A DNA stretch of 64,000 bases from RAM1 sp050247515 (GCA_050247515.1 JBFWUB010000022.1:7538-71537), one strand, 5' to 3'. Shown: positions 8,406-17,450, numbered from the stretch's first letter. The notes: generated by a model not told the origin, from the letters alone. Translations and numbers: made by a program.

Positions 8406-9944
8406 TCAATTTGCGATACCCAAGGCGCGCATGACGCCAGGATGCCGCTGAGAAAACTCGGTGGCTTGCGACAACAACTCAGCACGGTTCTCAGCCTCGG
8501 TTTCAAGGGCTTTTCCTTCTTTAGCGATGCGCTGGCCTTGGGAATTGATGATGCCCCATACGAACTCGGCCCATTCATCGGGCGTCTTGAGCCCTTTCGA
8601 CCTGGCTAGCAAAAACAGCTGCTGGAATCTGGGAACGCCTATGCCTCCACCTGTGACAGGGCTTACCAGGTAGCCGATTTCGCCGGACGATCGCGCCAGG
8701 GACATGAGTTTCTGGTTCAGTCGATCTGTTTGGGGCCGGGCTTTGGCGACTGTCTTCTCATCATTGACGAGCACCAGGTCACCCTTGCCAGTCAGCACCA
8801 ACATCGCCTGGATCAATTGGGAGAACGACAAGCCCTGGCCTTTCAGCTTCTGCTCCAGGCTGCCCAGATCCATGGCCTTCTGATCGGCCAGAAGTTCAAG
8901 AATGGGTACGTAAACCTGCTCCTGCAGGTTGGCATCGCCAATGGCGCCCTTGATCTTCATTTCGATTTTTGTAGGGTGCGTCATGAGCAGCACTCTTTGG
9001 GCGCGCATGCGCTCGACCTGCTCAAGTGACGACAGTTTGCGTGCGCCCTTGACCCAGTAATCCCGGCGAAACTGTTGATTGACGATGAAGTCACGCACTG
9101 TTTCCCTGAAAACAGGATCGCGAGTCTCGTTCATGATTTCAAGCTGCTCTGCCGTGAAGTTGATTCCTTGAATCAGGTCAGAGTAATGCGCAGAGCCGGC
9201 GAACGTGATCTTCGCATCTGCGAGCCATGTCGCCATGGTTGCAAAATGCATCGGATGCCAGTCCTGGTTGAAGTATTCGTGGGCCAAGTAATTTCTGTTC
9301 AGGCCCTTCAGGCTGTTAAATCGCTCAGGGATCTGGTTGTTCAATCGCGCATATCCCGGATTCGTCTTGAACAGCCGCTCGGTAAAAGCAAGTGACTTGT
9401 CGATACGGGCGACGACTCCCTCGCCATTGCTGCCGACCGTCTGTGCATGCTGGGTCAGCAAGTGGCGAAGTGGTAAAGCCTGAGCCCAGCCTGGCTGTGT
9501 GTTGTAGCTCACATACAAGACGCCACCCACATTCAACTTACGGCGGATAAAGTCGACTAAAACATGGCGGTTCTGATCCGAAATCCAGCTCCAAATGCCA
9601 TGAAGACCGATGAAGTCGAAGCCGGGAAGGTCGCTTCGACTGCAGAAATCGCTGAAGGCTTCGTCAGTCAGCTTTGCATTGGCACCGGATACAGAAGCTA
9701 ATTCACGCGCAAAGCTGGCTTGCGCCGGATTGAAGTCATTGCCGTACCACTGCGTTTGCGAGCCTGCTGCATGCATGTTGACGCTCAGCCCCTGGCCGAA
9801 CCCGAGTTCGCAGGCCGTGCCAAATTCGGCTGGAGGCGCATAGCCACCATACAGCAACGCCAAGTTGCTCCTTAGCGGGTTCAACTCCCCGTAGTACCCA
9901 TAGGTGTAGTCAATCTCTGCCACATACCCAGCCGTCCAGTCCAT
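8406..9944 (-). CDS. Class I methyltransferase with regulatory domain, PKMT-like
   Basis: This 512-residue protein has a SAM-binding core with motif I ELGFGQG (residues 46-52) and an acidic loop ending at Asp70 (WYGNDFNP). A helical methyltransferase regulatory domain (MethyTransf_Reg type) fills the middle, followed by a C-terminal helical region. This layout is that of rickettsial PKMT enzymes, which methylate lysines of the surface protein OmpB. ATG 9944 is chosen over TTG 9971 because AGAGGA lies just before it. The gene lies between the S-layer gene and sapC, which makes the S-layer protein the obvious substrate; that is inference. A terminator separates it from the S-layer gene. Base composition is less GC-rich than the flanks. 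Confidence 0.85.
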   Translation of the reverse strand: MDWTAGYVAEIDYTYGYYGELNPLRSNLALLYGGYAPPAEFGTACELGFGQGLSVNMHAAGSQTQWYGNDFNPAQASFARELASVSGANAKLTDEAFSDFCSRSDLPGFDFIGLHGIWSWISDQNRHVLVDFIRRKLNVGGVLYVSYNTQPGWAQALPLRHLLTQHAQTVGSNGEGVVARIDKSLAFTERLFKTNPGYARLNNQIPERFNSLKGLNRNYLAHEYFNQDWHPMHFATMATWLADAKITFAGSAHYSDLIQGINFTAEQLEIMNETRDPVFRETVRDFIVNQQFRRDYWVKGARKLSSLEQVERMRAQRVLLMTHPTKIEMKIKGAIGDANLQEQVYVPILELLADQKAMDLGSLEQKLKGQGLSFSQLIQAMLVLTGKGDLVLVNDEKTVAKARPQTDRLNQKLMSLARSSGEIGYLVSPVTGGGIGVPRFQQLFLLARSKGLKTPDEWAEFVWGIINSQGQRIAKEGKALETEAENRAELLSQATEFSQRHPGVMRALGIAN

Positions 9945-9986
9945 TCTTGTCCTCTTGATCAGATATTTCAAAGATCAGTGTACCCA

Positions 9987-10014
9987 GAAAAAAACCGCCC
10001 CGAAGGGCGGTTCT
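9987..10014 (-). terminator. Rho-independent terminator of the S-layer gene
   Basis: On the minus strand a stem of AACCGCCC and GGGCGGTT closes a TTCG tetraloop and is followed by a run of seven T. It lies about 35 bases after the S-layer stop codon and before the methyltransferase start at 9944. It should produce a mostly monocistronic S-layer mRNA, with read-through or a second promoter feeding the downstream genes. Confidence 0.92.
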
Positions 10015-10049
10015 TGAAAGCGGCGACAGGTCGCCAGCTTTGGAGGGCT

Positions 10050-12365
10050 TTAGGCCACGACGTCAGTCGCGAACGTAGGCAGAGCCGCCACGCCAGTCAA
10101 CTTGATGAACACGTCGTCAGCGATAACACCGGTACCGGCGCCAGTGGTCTCGAACAGCACATACGTGTTGCCTTCAAACACAGCGAACGACACACCCAGG
10201 TTGGTGGTGTTGGCGGTGGCCATCGCGGTGGCAATCGCCGTGGCGCTGGAGCCGGCAGCCAAAGCCGTGACGGCAGCTTGCACGCCAGCTTGCTGACCCG
10301 AAACAACATCGGTCACACCAGCGAATTGCAGCTTGTCGGTACCGGCAACGAAGTCGGTGATGGTATCGAACGTGCCGAAGGTTTCGCCGTTGGCGTTTGC
10401 GCCAGCAGTAGAGGTGAAGCTGAAGGTGTCAGCGCCAGCAGCACCAGTCAGCGTATCAGCACCTTGCAGACCGTTCAGCGTGTCAGCAGCGGCACCGCCC
10501 TTGATGCTGTCAACCTTGTTGGTACCGGTCAGGCCAACCTTGCCAGTAGCAGCGGTTGCATCCAGCGTCGAGCCCGTGGTGGTTGCACCAGCCAGCGCCG
10601 TCACGTTGATGGCTTGTGCGCCCTTCACGTTGAACACCGTGTTGTCGCTTTGGGCCGTCACCACCACCGAGTTGGCGGTAGCTTGCGAACCAGTGCCTGC
10701 AAAAGCGGATTCGATGTTGATGGTGCTGATACCGACCAGCTTGAGCTGGGCCACATCTGCAATACCACCAGAAGTGGCAGTCATCTTGAGGTTGGTGGTG
10801 GTCTCACCCAGCTTGTTGGCGATGGTGAAGAGATTGGCACCAATGGTCGTGGCGGCCGCGCCGGCACGGATTTCGATGGTGTTGGCGCTCAACGTGTTGT
10901 TGAACGTGTAGGTGCCGCCGCCGACGTCAGCGCGGAAGTTCGTGATGGCCGTAGCCGTGATCACGTCCTTGTCCACCGTCACGCCAGCCGTACCGAAGGC
11001 CAGAGTTTCAACGTTGGTCGATTTGTTCACGCCCTTGACCTGGTCGGTCGTACCGGCGGTGAAAGCCACGTCGTTGACCTTGATCGTGTCGGTGCCAGCA
11101 CCGCCGTCAACCACGTCATCAGCCGTCAGCTTGGTCGCAACGAAGGTCACGGTGTCGCCACCGGTACCGCCGGTGAACTTCACCTTGGCATCCGATGCAG
11201 AGTAAGAAACACCAGCCGTCGTGCCAGTGTGCTTGGAAGCATCCACCGTCGTGATGCCGGTCAGGGCATTGGTTTGTGCATCAATGGTGATGCCAGCGTC
11301 ACCGCTGACATTCAGCGTCTTGAAGGCGGTTGCGGCAGACTTGTTGTTCAGCGTGATGTTGCTGGCGGCCGTTTGCGACGCGATGTTCAGGGTGGCCAGA
11401 GCGGCACCCTTGATGTCCAGAGCCAAAGCGGCACCGGCGGCAGCAGCGAATGCGTTGACCGTCAGGTCCAGCGAGGTATCGGTAGCCGTCGTCAGAACGG
11501 TTGCAGCACCCGACACGGCAGTCAGGCCAACGTTTTGCGCGGCGCTGATGGTGTGGGTGTAGCCAGTCGTGTCATTGTCGATTTGCAGCGTGGTGACATC
11601 AGCCAGAGTGGAAACATTGACGTCAGCACCAGGCGCGTTGAAGTACAGGATTTCAACGCCGGTCAGTGCGGGAAGCGTCGTGCCGCCGTACACCTTCAGG
11701 GTGTCAGTGCCGCCGCCGCCGTTGATCTGGTCAGCACCGCTCAGCGTGGCCGGAGCGATGGAGCCGATGAAGGTGTCGTTGCCGGTGGAACCGTTCAGAA
11801 CGTCGATGCCGGTCGTCAGCGTGAAGGTGCTGCCAGCGTTGGCGGCGCCGGAACCGTCGATAGCCGTGTTGGCCGTCGTAACGGATGCTGCGTCCTTGGT
11901 CACGGTCGAAACCACTTGCTGCAGCGTGGCAACGTTGGTTTGCGTGATGTTCTTCGTCACAGAGTAGTACTCAGCAACCGTGGTCTTGTTCGTCACGATG
12001 GCCTTGGCATCAGCGAACTCAGCGGCGGTCGATGCGTTCAGTGCAACGATAGCTTCGTAAGCGATTTGACCCTTGCTCACGCCAGCGTTGAACTTGGCGG
12101 TAACGAAATCAACAGCCGTGGTATTGGCTTGCAGGCCCAGCGGCGTCAGGAAAGAAGTAGCGAATTCTGCGGCGGTCTGGAAGACCGGGTTGATGGCCTT
12201 GTAAGCAGGCGTCAGAGCCAGATCCTTGGCCAGGTTCGACAGGCTGCGGCCGTTGGCTTCGAAAGCCACGGTCAGTTCGGCCAGGTAGGTTGCGCCAGGG
12301 GCGGCGTTGAACATACCAACAACCAGTTTGATGATGTTGGTGCGTTCTGCAGTAGTTAGTGCCAT
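10050..12365 (-). CDS. S-layer/RTX-type surface protein exported by type I secretion
   Basis: This 771-residue protein is extremely rich in Thr, Ala, Gly, Val and Asp and almost lacks Cys, as is usual for S-layer proteins. Residues 1 to about 130 resemble the DUF4214-like helical domain found at the N-terminus of betaproteobacterial S-layer proteins. RTX-like calcium repeats recur (STGNDTF, GGGGTDTL, GGTGGDTV, GGAGTDTI, GLQGADTL). The last ~100 residues form the FDTITDFVAGTDKLQF-type end seen in type I substrates. There is no N-terminal signal peptide. ATG 12365 has GGAG upstream. A CRP-like site and a -10 box lie upstream and a strong terminator downstream, consistent with very high regulated expression. 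Caulobacter RsaA is the best-known functional parallel: it is exported by type I secretion and anchored to O-polysaccharide. Confidence 0.9.
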   Translation of the reverse strand: MALTTAERTNIIKLVVGMFNAAPGATYLAELTVAFEANGRSLSNLAKDLALTPAYKAINPVFQTAAEFATSFLTPLGLQANTTAVDFVTAKFNAGVSKGQIAYEAIVALNASTAAEFADAKAIVTNKTTVAEYYSVTKNITQTNVATLQQVVSTVTKDAASVTTANTAIDGSGAANAGSTFTLTTGIDVLNGSTGNDTFIGSIAPATLSGADQINGGGGTDTLKVYGGTTLPALTGVEILYFNAPGADVNVSTLADVTTLQIDNDTTGYTHTISAAQNVGLTAVSGAATVLTTATDTSLDLTVNAFAAAAGAALALDIKGAALATLNIASQTAASNITLNNKSAATAFKTLNVSGDAGITIDAQTNALTGITTVDASKHTGTTAGVSYSASDAKVKFTGGTGGDTVTFVATKLTADDVVDGGAGTDTIKVNDVAFTAGTTDQVKGVNKSTNVETLAFGTAGVTVDKDVITATAITNFRADVGGGTYTFNNTLSANTIEIRAGAAATTIGANLFTIANKLGETTTNLKMTATSGGIADVAQLKLVGISTINIESAFAGTGSQATANSVVVTAQSDNTVFNVKGAQAINVTALAGATTTGSTLDATAATGKVGLTGTNKVDSIKGGAAADTLNGLQGADTLTGAAGADTFSFTSTAGANANGETFGTFDTITDFVAGTDKLQFAGVTDVVSGQQAGVQAAVTALAAGSSATAIATAMATANTTNLGVSFAVFEGNTYVLFETTGAGTGVIADDVFIKLTGVAALPTFATDVVA

Positions 12366-12472
12366 TGAGAGTTTCTCCACTAAGTGATGAAATTGACCAG
12401 GCACCCAATGCACCTAGTACGGCACGTAGTATAGACAAAGCCGAGAGCCGCCCTCTGTGATTCGAATCACAG
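12366..12472 (-). promoter_or_regulatory. S-layer gene promoter with class II-like CRP site
   Basis: The perfect 18-base palindrome CTGTGATTCGAATCACAG lies at 12455-12472 and contains the CRP consensus TGTGA-N6-TCACA. On the minus strand the hexamer TATACT (12433 to 12428) is a good -10 box, which would put the transcription start near 12421. The palindrome centre is then about 42 bases upstream, the spacing of class II CRP activation. The leader before ATG 12365 is about 55 bases. No strong -35 hexamer is seen, as expected for an activator-dependent promoter. The region 12473-12584, between the site and the upstream barrel gene, holds a GC-rich hairpin at 12533-12551 without a T run. Confidence 0.8.
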
Positions 12473-12584
12473 GTTGAAACCGGGTGTTGGGGCAGTTGTT
12501 TTTTTACGTCGAAATGTGTCGATCGTTGCCTGGCGCGGCCTGCAGCCGCGCGGGCCGCGCGCCAAGGCACCGGGCGATGGCGCG

Positions 12585-14018
12585 CTACTGCAGCGTCCAT
12601 CGCAACCCCGTGTAAAGGGCGTTTTGACGGCTGGCAAACGCTGCCAGGTTGCTGGTCTGGCGGCTGGCCTCGGCACTTACAAACCAGTCCACGTCGCCCG
12701 CCAGGCCTTTGGGCAGGGGGCGGGCTGCTTCCAGCCGCACTGTATGCCGGCCTGTTTCTCGCGCCAGGTTGGCCGAAAGCAAGGGGCTGTAGCCCGCAGC
12801 ATCAGTCTGGCGTGCATAGGCGTAATCTGCGTTGATGCGGTAGCCGCCCAGACGCCCCTCCCACGCGGCACGCAGCTCCAGCTTGGTGTAGATGCCTCCC
12901 GGCCGGGCTGCGTCATGCGGGTGTTCGCGACCCCAGCGCAGTTGCACGCTTAGTAGTTGCCCGGCTGAAGCCGCGGCAACGGTCTGCGCCTGGCAACTGG
13001 CCGAGACGACTAAGCCAACATAACGTCCGTTCAGTTCGGCACTGGCCGGATACCGGCGCAGTTCGGTCTCGGCGCCCAGGCCGGGCCGGCAGTTGCCACC
13101 GCTGCCCGCCAGCGGGCTCCAGCGCGCCTGCCATTGGTGCAACGCGTTCGCCCGCACGCCCTGAAACAGATGTTGCCCGCCAAAATCAATCCGGCTGGCC
13201 CCCACCCGGGCGATCCATTGGCGAGGCGCCTCGGGCGCCTGCAGCCAGCTGGCGGACATGTCAGCCTGCTGGTAGCGCGTGTCGGGTTGCGACGTGTGGC
13301 GGGCGCGCAGCTCGGCCTGCAACAGCCACAGCTGGCTGCCCTGCGGTTTGAGCCCTTGCCACTGCACCATGTTCAGCCAGCTGCCCCCTGCGTGCGGGCG
13401 AAAGCTCTCCAGCAACGGCAAGGTCACAGCCCCCTGAGGAAATGTAAGTGTCAGCTCACTTGCGGCCGGTGCATTGTTGAGGTTGTTGTCGTAGCCGAGG
13501 GCTGTCGTCAAGACCCATCGGGTGCGCCATGCAGCCGGGTCGGTGGCCTTCAGCTCCTGTTGCAGCAGCGCCTGGATCTGCGCCGGCAGGTCGGGCCGCT
13601 CGGCGAGCCGCTGCAACAACTCACGCGAGGCCAGTTTGTCGCCCACGGCGTACAGCGCCTGCGCGTAGTCCAGCTGGGCGCCAGGCAATCCAGGGTCGAT
13701 CAGCAACGCCCTTTCGAGGGACTCCACGGCGGCAGCCGGGCGCCCCAAGGACAGCAGGACGGCGCCGCGCCAGGCATGAAAGCCCGCGTCCAGCAGGCAT
13801 TGCGGCGCGGCTTGGTCCAGCCGCAAAAGCAGGCTTTGCAGCTCAGAGGTGCCTTGGGGCAGCGGGTATTGGGGGGTCAGCGTACAGGCCGATGCGGGTT
13901 CGACCTGATGTGCCGCTTGCGCGGATGCCGCTGCGCTGGCGAGCATCCAGAAGAGTGCGAAACCGGCTCCAGCGGCCAACCGTCTCCCGCGGCCGCAATG
14001 GTGAGCCTTGGCTTTCAC
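12585..14018 (-). CDS. TPR and beta-barrel outer-membrane protein, SlipAM/DUF560-like
   Basis: This 477-residue exported protein has an N-terminal signal peptide ending near residue 34 and tetratricopeptide-like helices at about 60-150 (ESLERALLIDPGLPGAQLDYAQALYAVGD). The C-terminal region of alternating strands begins at TALGYDNNLNNAP, typical of Slam/DUF560 barrels, and ends with an aromatic strand (YTGLRWTLQ). Slam proteins move lipoproteins to the cell surface; whether this one does is unknown. It starts with GTG 14018, which overlaps the cyclase stop by four bases, so it is the third gene of a fecR-cyclase-barrel operon. Confidence 0.72.
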   Translation of the reverse strand: MKAKAHHCGRGRRLAAGAGFALFWMLASAAASAQAAHQVEPASACTLTPQYPLPQGTSELQSLLLRLDQAAPQCLLDAGFHAWRGAVLLSLGRPAAAVESLERALLIDPGLPGAQLDYAQALYAVGDKLASRELLQRLAERPDLPAQIQALLQQELKATDPAAWRTRWVLTTALGYDNNLNNAPAASELTLTFPQGAVTLPLLESFRPHAGGSWLNMVQWQGLKPQGSQLWLLQAELRARHTSQPDTRYQQADMSASWLQAPEAPRQWIARVGASRIDFGGQHLFQGVRANALHQWQARWSPLAGSGGNCRPGLGAETELRRYPASAELNGRYVGLVVSASCQAQTVAAASAGQLLSVQLRWGREHPHDAARPGGIYTKLELRAAWEGRLGGYRINADYAYARQTDAAGYSPLLSANLARETGRHTVRLEAARPLPKGLAGDVDWFVSAEASRQTSNLAAFASRQNALYTGLRWTLQ

Positions 14019-16030
14019 GCTGCGTTGTTTTTTTGTTGATGAAGGTAGTGCAAAGTGCTTTGCTCGGCCGGGCTGCCGGGCTGCAAGAGCGTGCGCAGTG
14101 TAAAGACTTTGCAGCTGTGCTGCAACCCGGACAGCAGGAAGCTGCCCAGCGGTTTGAGTGCCAGTTCGGCCTGGTCAAACAACGGCCCGATGCGCCGGGC
14201 AGCCTCCTGGCCCACCAGCACCGGGTAGGCCAGATCAGCCGTCAGACCTTGCAGCCGCAAGGCAATGGTGACCGTCTGGCCCAGCACCGTATGGACGCGA
14301 CGCCTTGCGGGGCCAAATGAGCCCACCAGCGCCACGCCGCTTTCCAGGCCAATGCTGATGCTCAGGGGTTCCAGGCCAAGGCCACTGGTGTTGGGCAATT
14401 CTTCGGTGCACCGCAGCCACAGTTCATGGGCTGCTGCCAGGGCATGCGTGGGATGGTCGACACAAGGCTGCGGACCATTGAACACGGCCAGCAGGCTGTC
14501 GCCCACCATTTCTTCGACCACGCCGCCATGGGCTTCGATGATCGCGCTGGCACTTGTGAAGAAGCGATGCAGCACGCGTGCCGCATCCTCGGGTGCGCGG
14601 ACCTCGCAGTAGCGCGAGAAATTCTGCAAGTCAGCCGCCAGCACAGTCACATCATTGCGATGTGCATGGATGTCGCCCGTGGGCTCGGTCAGCGCTATCT
14701 GCTCGGCCACCGGTCCGGGCACGTAGCTTGAAAGATTCTGGTACAGACGGCCCTTTTCGACCAGGGTACGGGCATGTTCACCCAGCGCGACCATGACGCC
14801 GGCCAGGCCGATCACCAGCGCCGGCGCCGCAAATCCGATAAACCAGTGAGCCTGCAGCAATGCCACGGCATGAAGCGCAAAGCCCAGCAGCGCGGCTGCC
14901 GCAGCCGCCAGCGGCAACAGAACCACGCGCTGGCGCTGGCGCAGCGGCTGCCCGGCCGCCAGTACGAGCAAGCCCGCAACCACCATCAATACGTAGCCCG
15001 CCTGCAGCCAGTGCGCCGCGCGCGGCGTGTACGGAATCTTGCCGTCCACCATGGCTGCCAGAACCTGGGCATGCACCTCGGCGCCGCTGACCGCGCCACC
15101 CAACGCCGTGGGCACCGCGTCCACCATACCGAAGGCTGACGCCCCCACCAGCACCCAGGCACCCTTGAGCAGGTCTGAAGGCACCCGGCCTTGCAGCAGA
15201 TCAGCAGCGGAAACCGAGGTAATGGCCTTGCGCGAAACGCCATAAGGCACGCGAAGCTGGCCCTGTGCGTCCAGCCCCACGGGCATGCCGGGCAGGACCG
15301 CCGAGGTCAAGCGCCAGGCCGGAGCCCACGGCCCGGCGCCCGGCTGCACGGCCAGCCCCGCACCTTGATCGGCGGGCTGCGCCAGTGCGGCGATGCCGGC
15401 CAGCGCCAGGCTGGGATAGGTTCGGTCGTCCATGCAGACGAAGGCGGGCAGGCGGCGAACCGCGCCGTCGGCGTCCAGCACCGGCGTGATGTGCCCAGCC
15501 CGCGAATGCAGCCCCTGCGCGTTGCCAATGAAACCTTGGGCCGGGACGGCCGGCGCCTGGCACCCCAGGCCCGGCATGGCCCCTGCCAGAACGCCCGAGC
15601 GCAACTGGCTTTCGTTGCGCAACGCAAAAATCTGGGCCAGCACCGCCGGGGATTCGGCGTCTCGGGCTGCGAGCGCCCGGGACAGTTCAGGCCCGCCCTC
15701 GCGGCCATCGGGGAAAACGATGTCAAAAAGCTTAAGTCCCGCGCCCTGCTCGTCCAGCTTGCGCGTTAGCTGGGCCAGTGTTTCTCTTGGCCACGGCCAG
15801 GGGCCAATGCTTGCCAGGCTGGTGTCGTCTATGTCCACCAGCACCACCCTGCGTTCAGGTACGTCGCTGGCGCTCAGGCGCCACAGGTAGTCAGTAGCCC
15901 GCTCGTCAAGCTGATGCAGCGAACCCGGCGCGACCGCCAGCCAGGCCAACGAGGCCGCCGCCGCCACGCCCAGCGTCAGTGCGCGGCCGTGCCAGGGCCG
16001 CATCAACCAGCGTGCGAGCCATTGCTTCAT
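14015..16030 (-). CDS. CHASE2-domain class III nucleotide cyclase
   Basis: This 671-residue sensor cyclase has one membrane segment (about 17-35), a periplasmic CHASE2 domain (40-335), three more membrane segments (about 343-417) and a cytoplasmic cyclase domain (455-650). Metal-binding aspartates are Asp467 (AADLQNF) and Asp511 (VGDSLLAVF). Two specificity positions are unusual. Glu507 sits where adenylate cyclases have Lys (guanylate cyclases have Glu), and Thr588 replaces the usual transition-state Asn, while Arg592 is kept. The product is therefore uncertain: cAMP, cGMP or weak activity. Its ATG overlaps the fecR stop by one base. A CRP-family gene and CRP-like operators close by suggest an intact signalling circuit. 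Confidence 0.86.
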   Translation of the reverse strand: MKQWLARWLMRPWHGRALTLGVAAAASLAWLAVAPGSLHQLDERATDYLWRLSASDVPERRVVLVDIDDTSLASIGPWPWPRETLAQLTRKLDEQGAGLKLFDIVFPDGREGGPELSRALAARDAESPAVLAQIFALRNESQLRSGVLAGAMPGLGCQAPAVPAQGFIGNAQGLHSRAGHITPVLDADGAVRRLPAFVCMDDRTYPSLALAGIAALAQPADQGAGLAVQPGAGPWAPAWRLTSAVLPGMPVGLDAQGQLRVPYGVSRKAITSVSAADLLQGRVPSDLLKGAWVLVGASAFGMVDAVPTALGGAVSGAEVHAQVLAAMVDGKIPYTPRAAHWLQAGYVLMVVAGLLVLAAGQPLRQRQRVVLLPLAAAAAALLGFALHAVALLQAHWFIGFAAPALVIGLAGVMVALGEHARTLVEKGRLYQNLSSYVPGPVAEQIALTEPTGDIHAHRNDVTVLAADLQNFSRYCEVRAPEDAARVLHRFFTSASAIIEAHGGVVEEMVGDSLLAVFNGPQPCVDHPTHALAAAHELWLRCTEELPNTSGLGLEPLSISIGLESGVALVGSFGPARRRVHTVLGQTVTIALRLQGLTADLAYPVLVGQEAARRIGPLFDQAELALKPLGSFLLSGLQHSCKVFTLRTLLQPGSPAEQSTLHYLHQQKNNAA

Positions 16031-17370
16031 CAGCGGGACCAGAGCGTAATGCCCGACAGCGTGCCCCCGGCGGCCGCCTTCTCGAACAGATAGCCGGCTG
16101 ACTTGCCGTCCAGCGCCGCGGCTCCGCCGACCGCCTGGCCGGCGGTACGGGATACAAACAGGCCGTCATCGCGAATGGTGCCGCTGGCTTGCAGGCCCAC
16201 GGCGCCAGTCGCCGCCGATGTCAGGCCGAGCGACGTACTGAACACGCGGGATGTGAAATCAATGGCCAGCGATCCGCTGTTGACCGCTGCCGCCTGCACC
16301 TGACCGGCTGCGCTGGTGAAGTGGGCATGCGCCTGCCCCAGCGCGAAGCTGACGTTGCCCACGCCTTGCGGCAAGGTTGCCGGGCCCTGCTCGACGCGAT
16401 AAAGAATGAAGTTGTTGTCGCCCACCGTGGCGGCGCGGCCCTCGCGGGCCGCCGTACGTGCCAGCGCAAAGTCAGTGCCGTCGATGGCAGCGCCCCAACG
16501 GCCCCAGGCCAGTTGGGGCGGTTGAATGACTTCTGGCGGTATTGCCGTGCTGACATTGACGGAGGCGTCGGTCGCCTTGCGAACCACATCCTGCACCAAA
16601 GCAGCGGTGAGCACTTCGTCGCCCGTGCGCACCGCGGCCTTGCTGTCGCGCACGGGGCTGGCTTCAGGTGACGTCCGTACATCCGAGCTGGCCAGCATCA
16701 CTTCAGAGGTACGCACACCATTGAATGGCCGCAGCTCCGGCTGCGCCAGGTTGTTGCGAAATTCAACCAGTACGTTGCCCATGTCGGCCGACAGCAACCG
16801 CGCCGATGCCGACCCACAGGGCCCCAAGCCCTGCTGCGCGCACCCCTCGCCAAAAGGCGCCATCACGATGGCGCCCTGGTTGACTGCGGCGATGGTCTGG
16901 TTCGCCGCGGTACGCACCACGAAGTCCGTGCCTCTAACGCCAATCGCCACCAGCGGCGTATTGAGCCGGAACCGCTCGCGGGCGCCTTCGGCCGCGGCGC
17001 CCGAGATCGCCCGCGTCACGCCCTTTTCAAGCCGGAATTTCACCGATGACCGGGCCACCTGGGCCGCGTCGTAACGGTATTCCTCGACAACCAGCCGGCT
17101 GGTGGGGCGCACGCTGACCATGGCGCCGTCAACGAAGCGGATGTGTACGTGCCCGCCTTCTGCAGTTTCGATACGGTCACCTGGGTGGACTTTGCTGCCG
17201 CGTTGCAGGGCCAGCGGCACGCCAGCGGCGGGGATGCTCATGGCCTGCCCGATCGTCAACGTGACCTCACCCACTGGCACTGCGGCGCCTGCAGGAGCAA
17301 CGGTCAGCGCAATCATGGCCGCAACGCTTGCGAAAACAGGGAGTTTCTGCAGGTAGGTGCTGGTTTTCAT
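16030..17370 (-). CDS. Exported FecR-domain protein
   Basis: This 446-residue protein has a signal peptide (cleavage near PAGAAVP, residue 30) and a FecR domain with the typical GDRIETAEGGHVHIRFVDG pattern and the RLNTPLVAIGVRGTDF segment. The C-terminal half is repetitive and low in recognisable motifs. FecR domains here are periplasmic and often sit beside CHASE2 cyclases. ATG 17370 is chosen over an upstream codon because the signal peptide begins there. It is the first gene of the fecR-cyclase-barrel operon. The promoter region holds a CRP-like palindrome at 17429-17450 with a plausible -10, TAAATT, at 17410-17405 (minus strand). Confidence 0.85.
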   Translation of the reverse strand: MKTSTYLQKLPVFASVAAMIALTVAPAGAAVPVGEVTLTIGQAMSIPAAGVPLALQRGSKVHPGDRIETAEGGHVHIRFVDGAMVSVRPTSRLVVEEYRYDAAQVARSSVKFRLEKGVTRAISGAAAEGARERFRLNTPLVAIGVRGTDFVVRTAANQTIAAVNQGAIVMAPFGEGCAQQGLGPCGSASARLLSADMGNVLVEFRNNLAQPELRPFNGVRTSEVMLASSDVRTSPEASPVRDSKAAVRTGDEVLTAALVQDVVRKATDASVNVSTAIPPEVIQPPQLAWGRWGAAIDGTDFALARTAAREGRAATVGDNNFILYRVEQGPATLPQGVGNVSFALGQAHAHFTSAAGQVQAAAVNSGSLAIDFTSRVFSTSLGLTSAATGAVGLQASGTIRDDGLFVSRTAGQAVGGAAALDGKSAGYLFEKAAAGGTLSGITLWSR

Positions 17371-17428
17371 GAGAGATACCGCCGATCTGGACATATAACC
17401 CCGCAATTTACCGCCAAAGCGACCTCCT

Positions 17429-17450
17429 GGCTGTGAGCGTGGTCACAGCC
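17429..17450. promoter_or_regulatory. CRP-like operator between fecR and the crp-family gene
   Basis: The arms GGCTGTGA and TCACAGCC flank a six-base spacer and match TGTGA-N6-TCACA exactly. The site lies 59 bases from the fecR start and 87 bases before the CRP-family start, so it can serve both divergent promoters. For fecR, the minus-strand hexamer TAAATT (17410-17405) would put the start near 17398, about 41 bases from the dyad centre. For the regulator gene a weak CATACA (17464-17469) is the only -10 candidate. Autoregulation is likely. Confidence 0.75.

Noticed and set aside
9978..12359. A long open frame antisense to the S-layer gene
   Set aside because: It is Gly/Ser/Arg/Val-rich without domains and mirrors the biased codons of the S-layer gene. 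The minus-strand gene has a promoter, a ribosome-binding site and a terminator.
12533..12551. A terminator for the fecR-cyclase-barrel operon
   Set aside because: The GC-rich stem has no T run on the minus strand, so it does not qualify as a rho-independent terminator.
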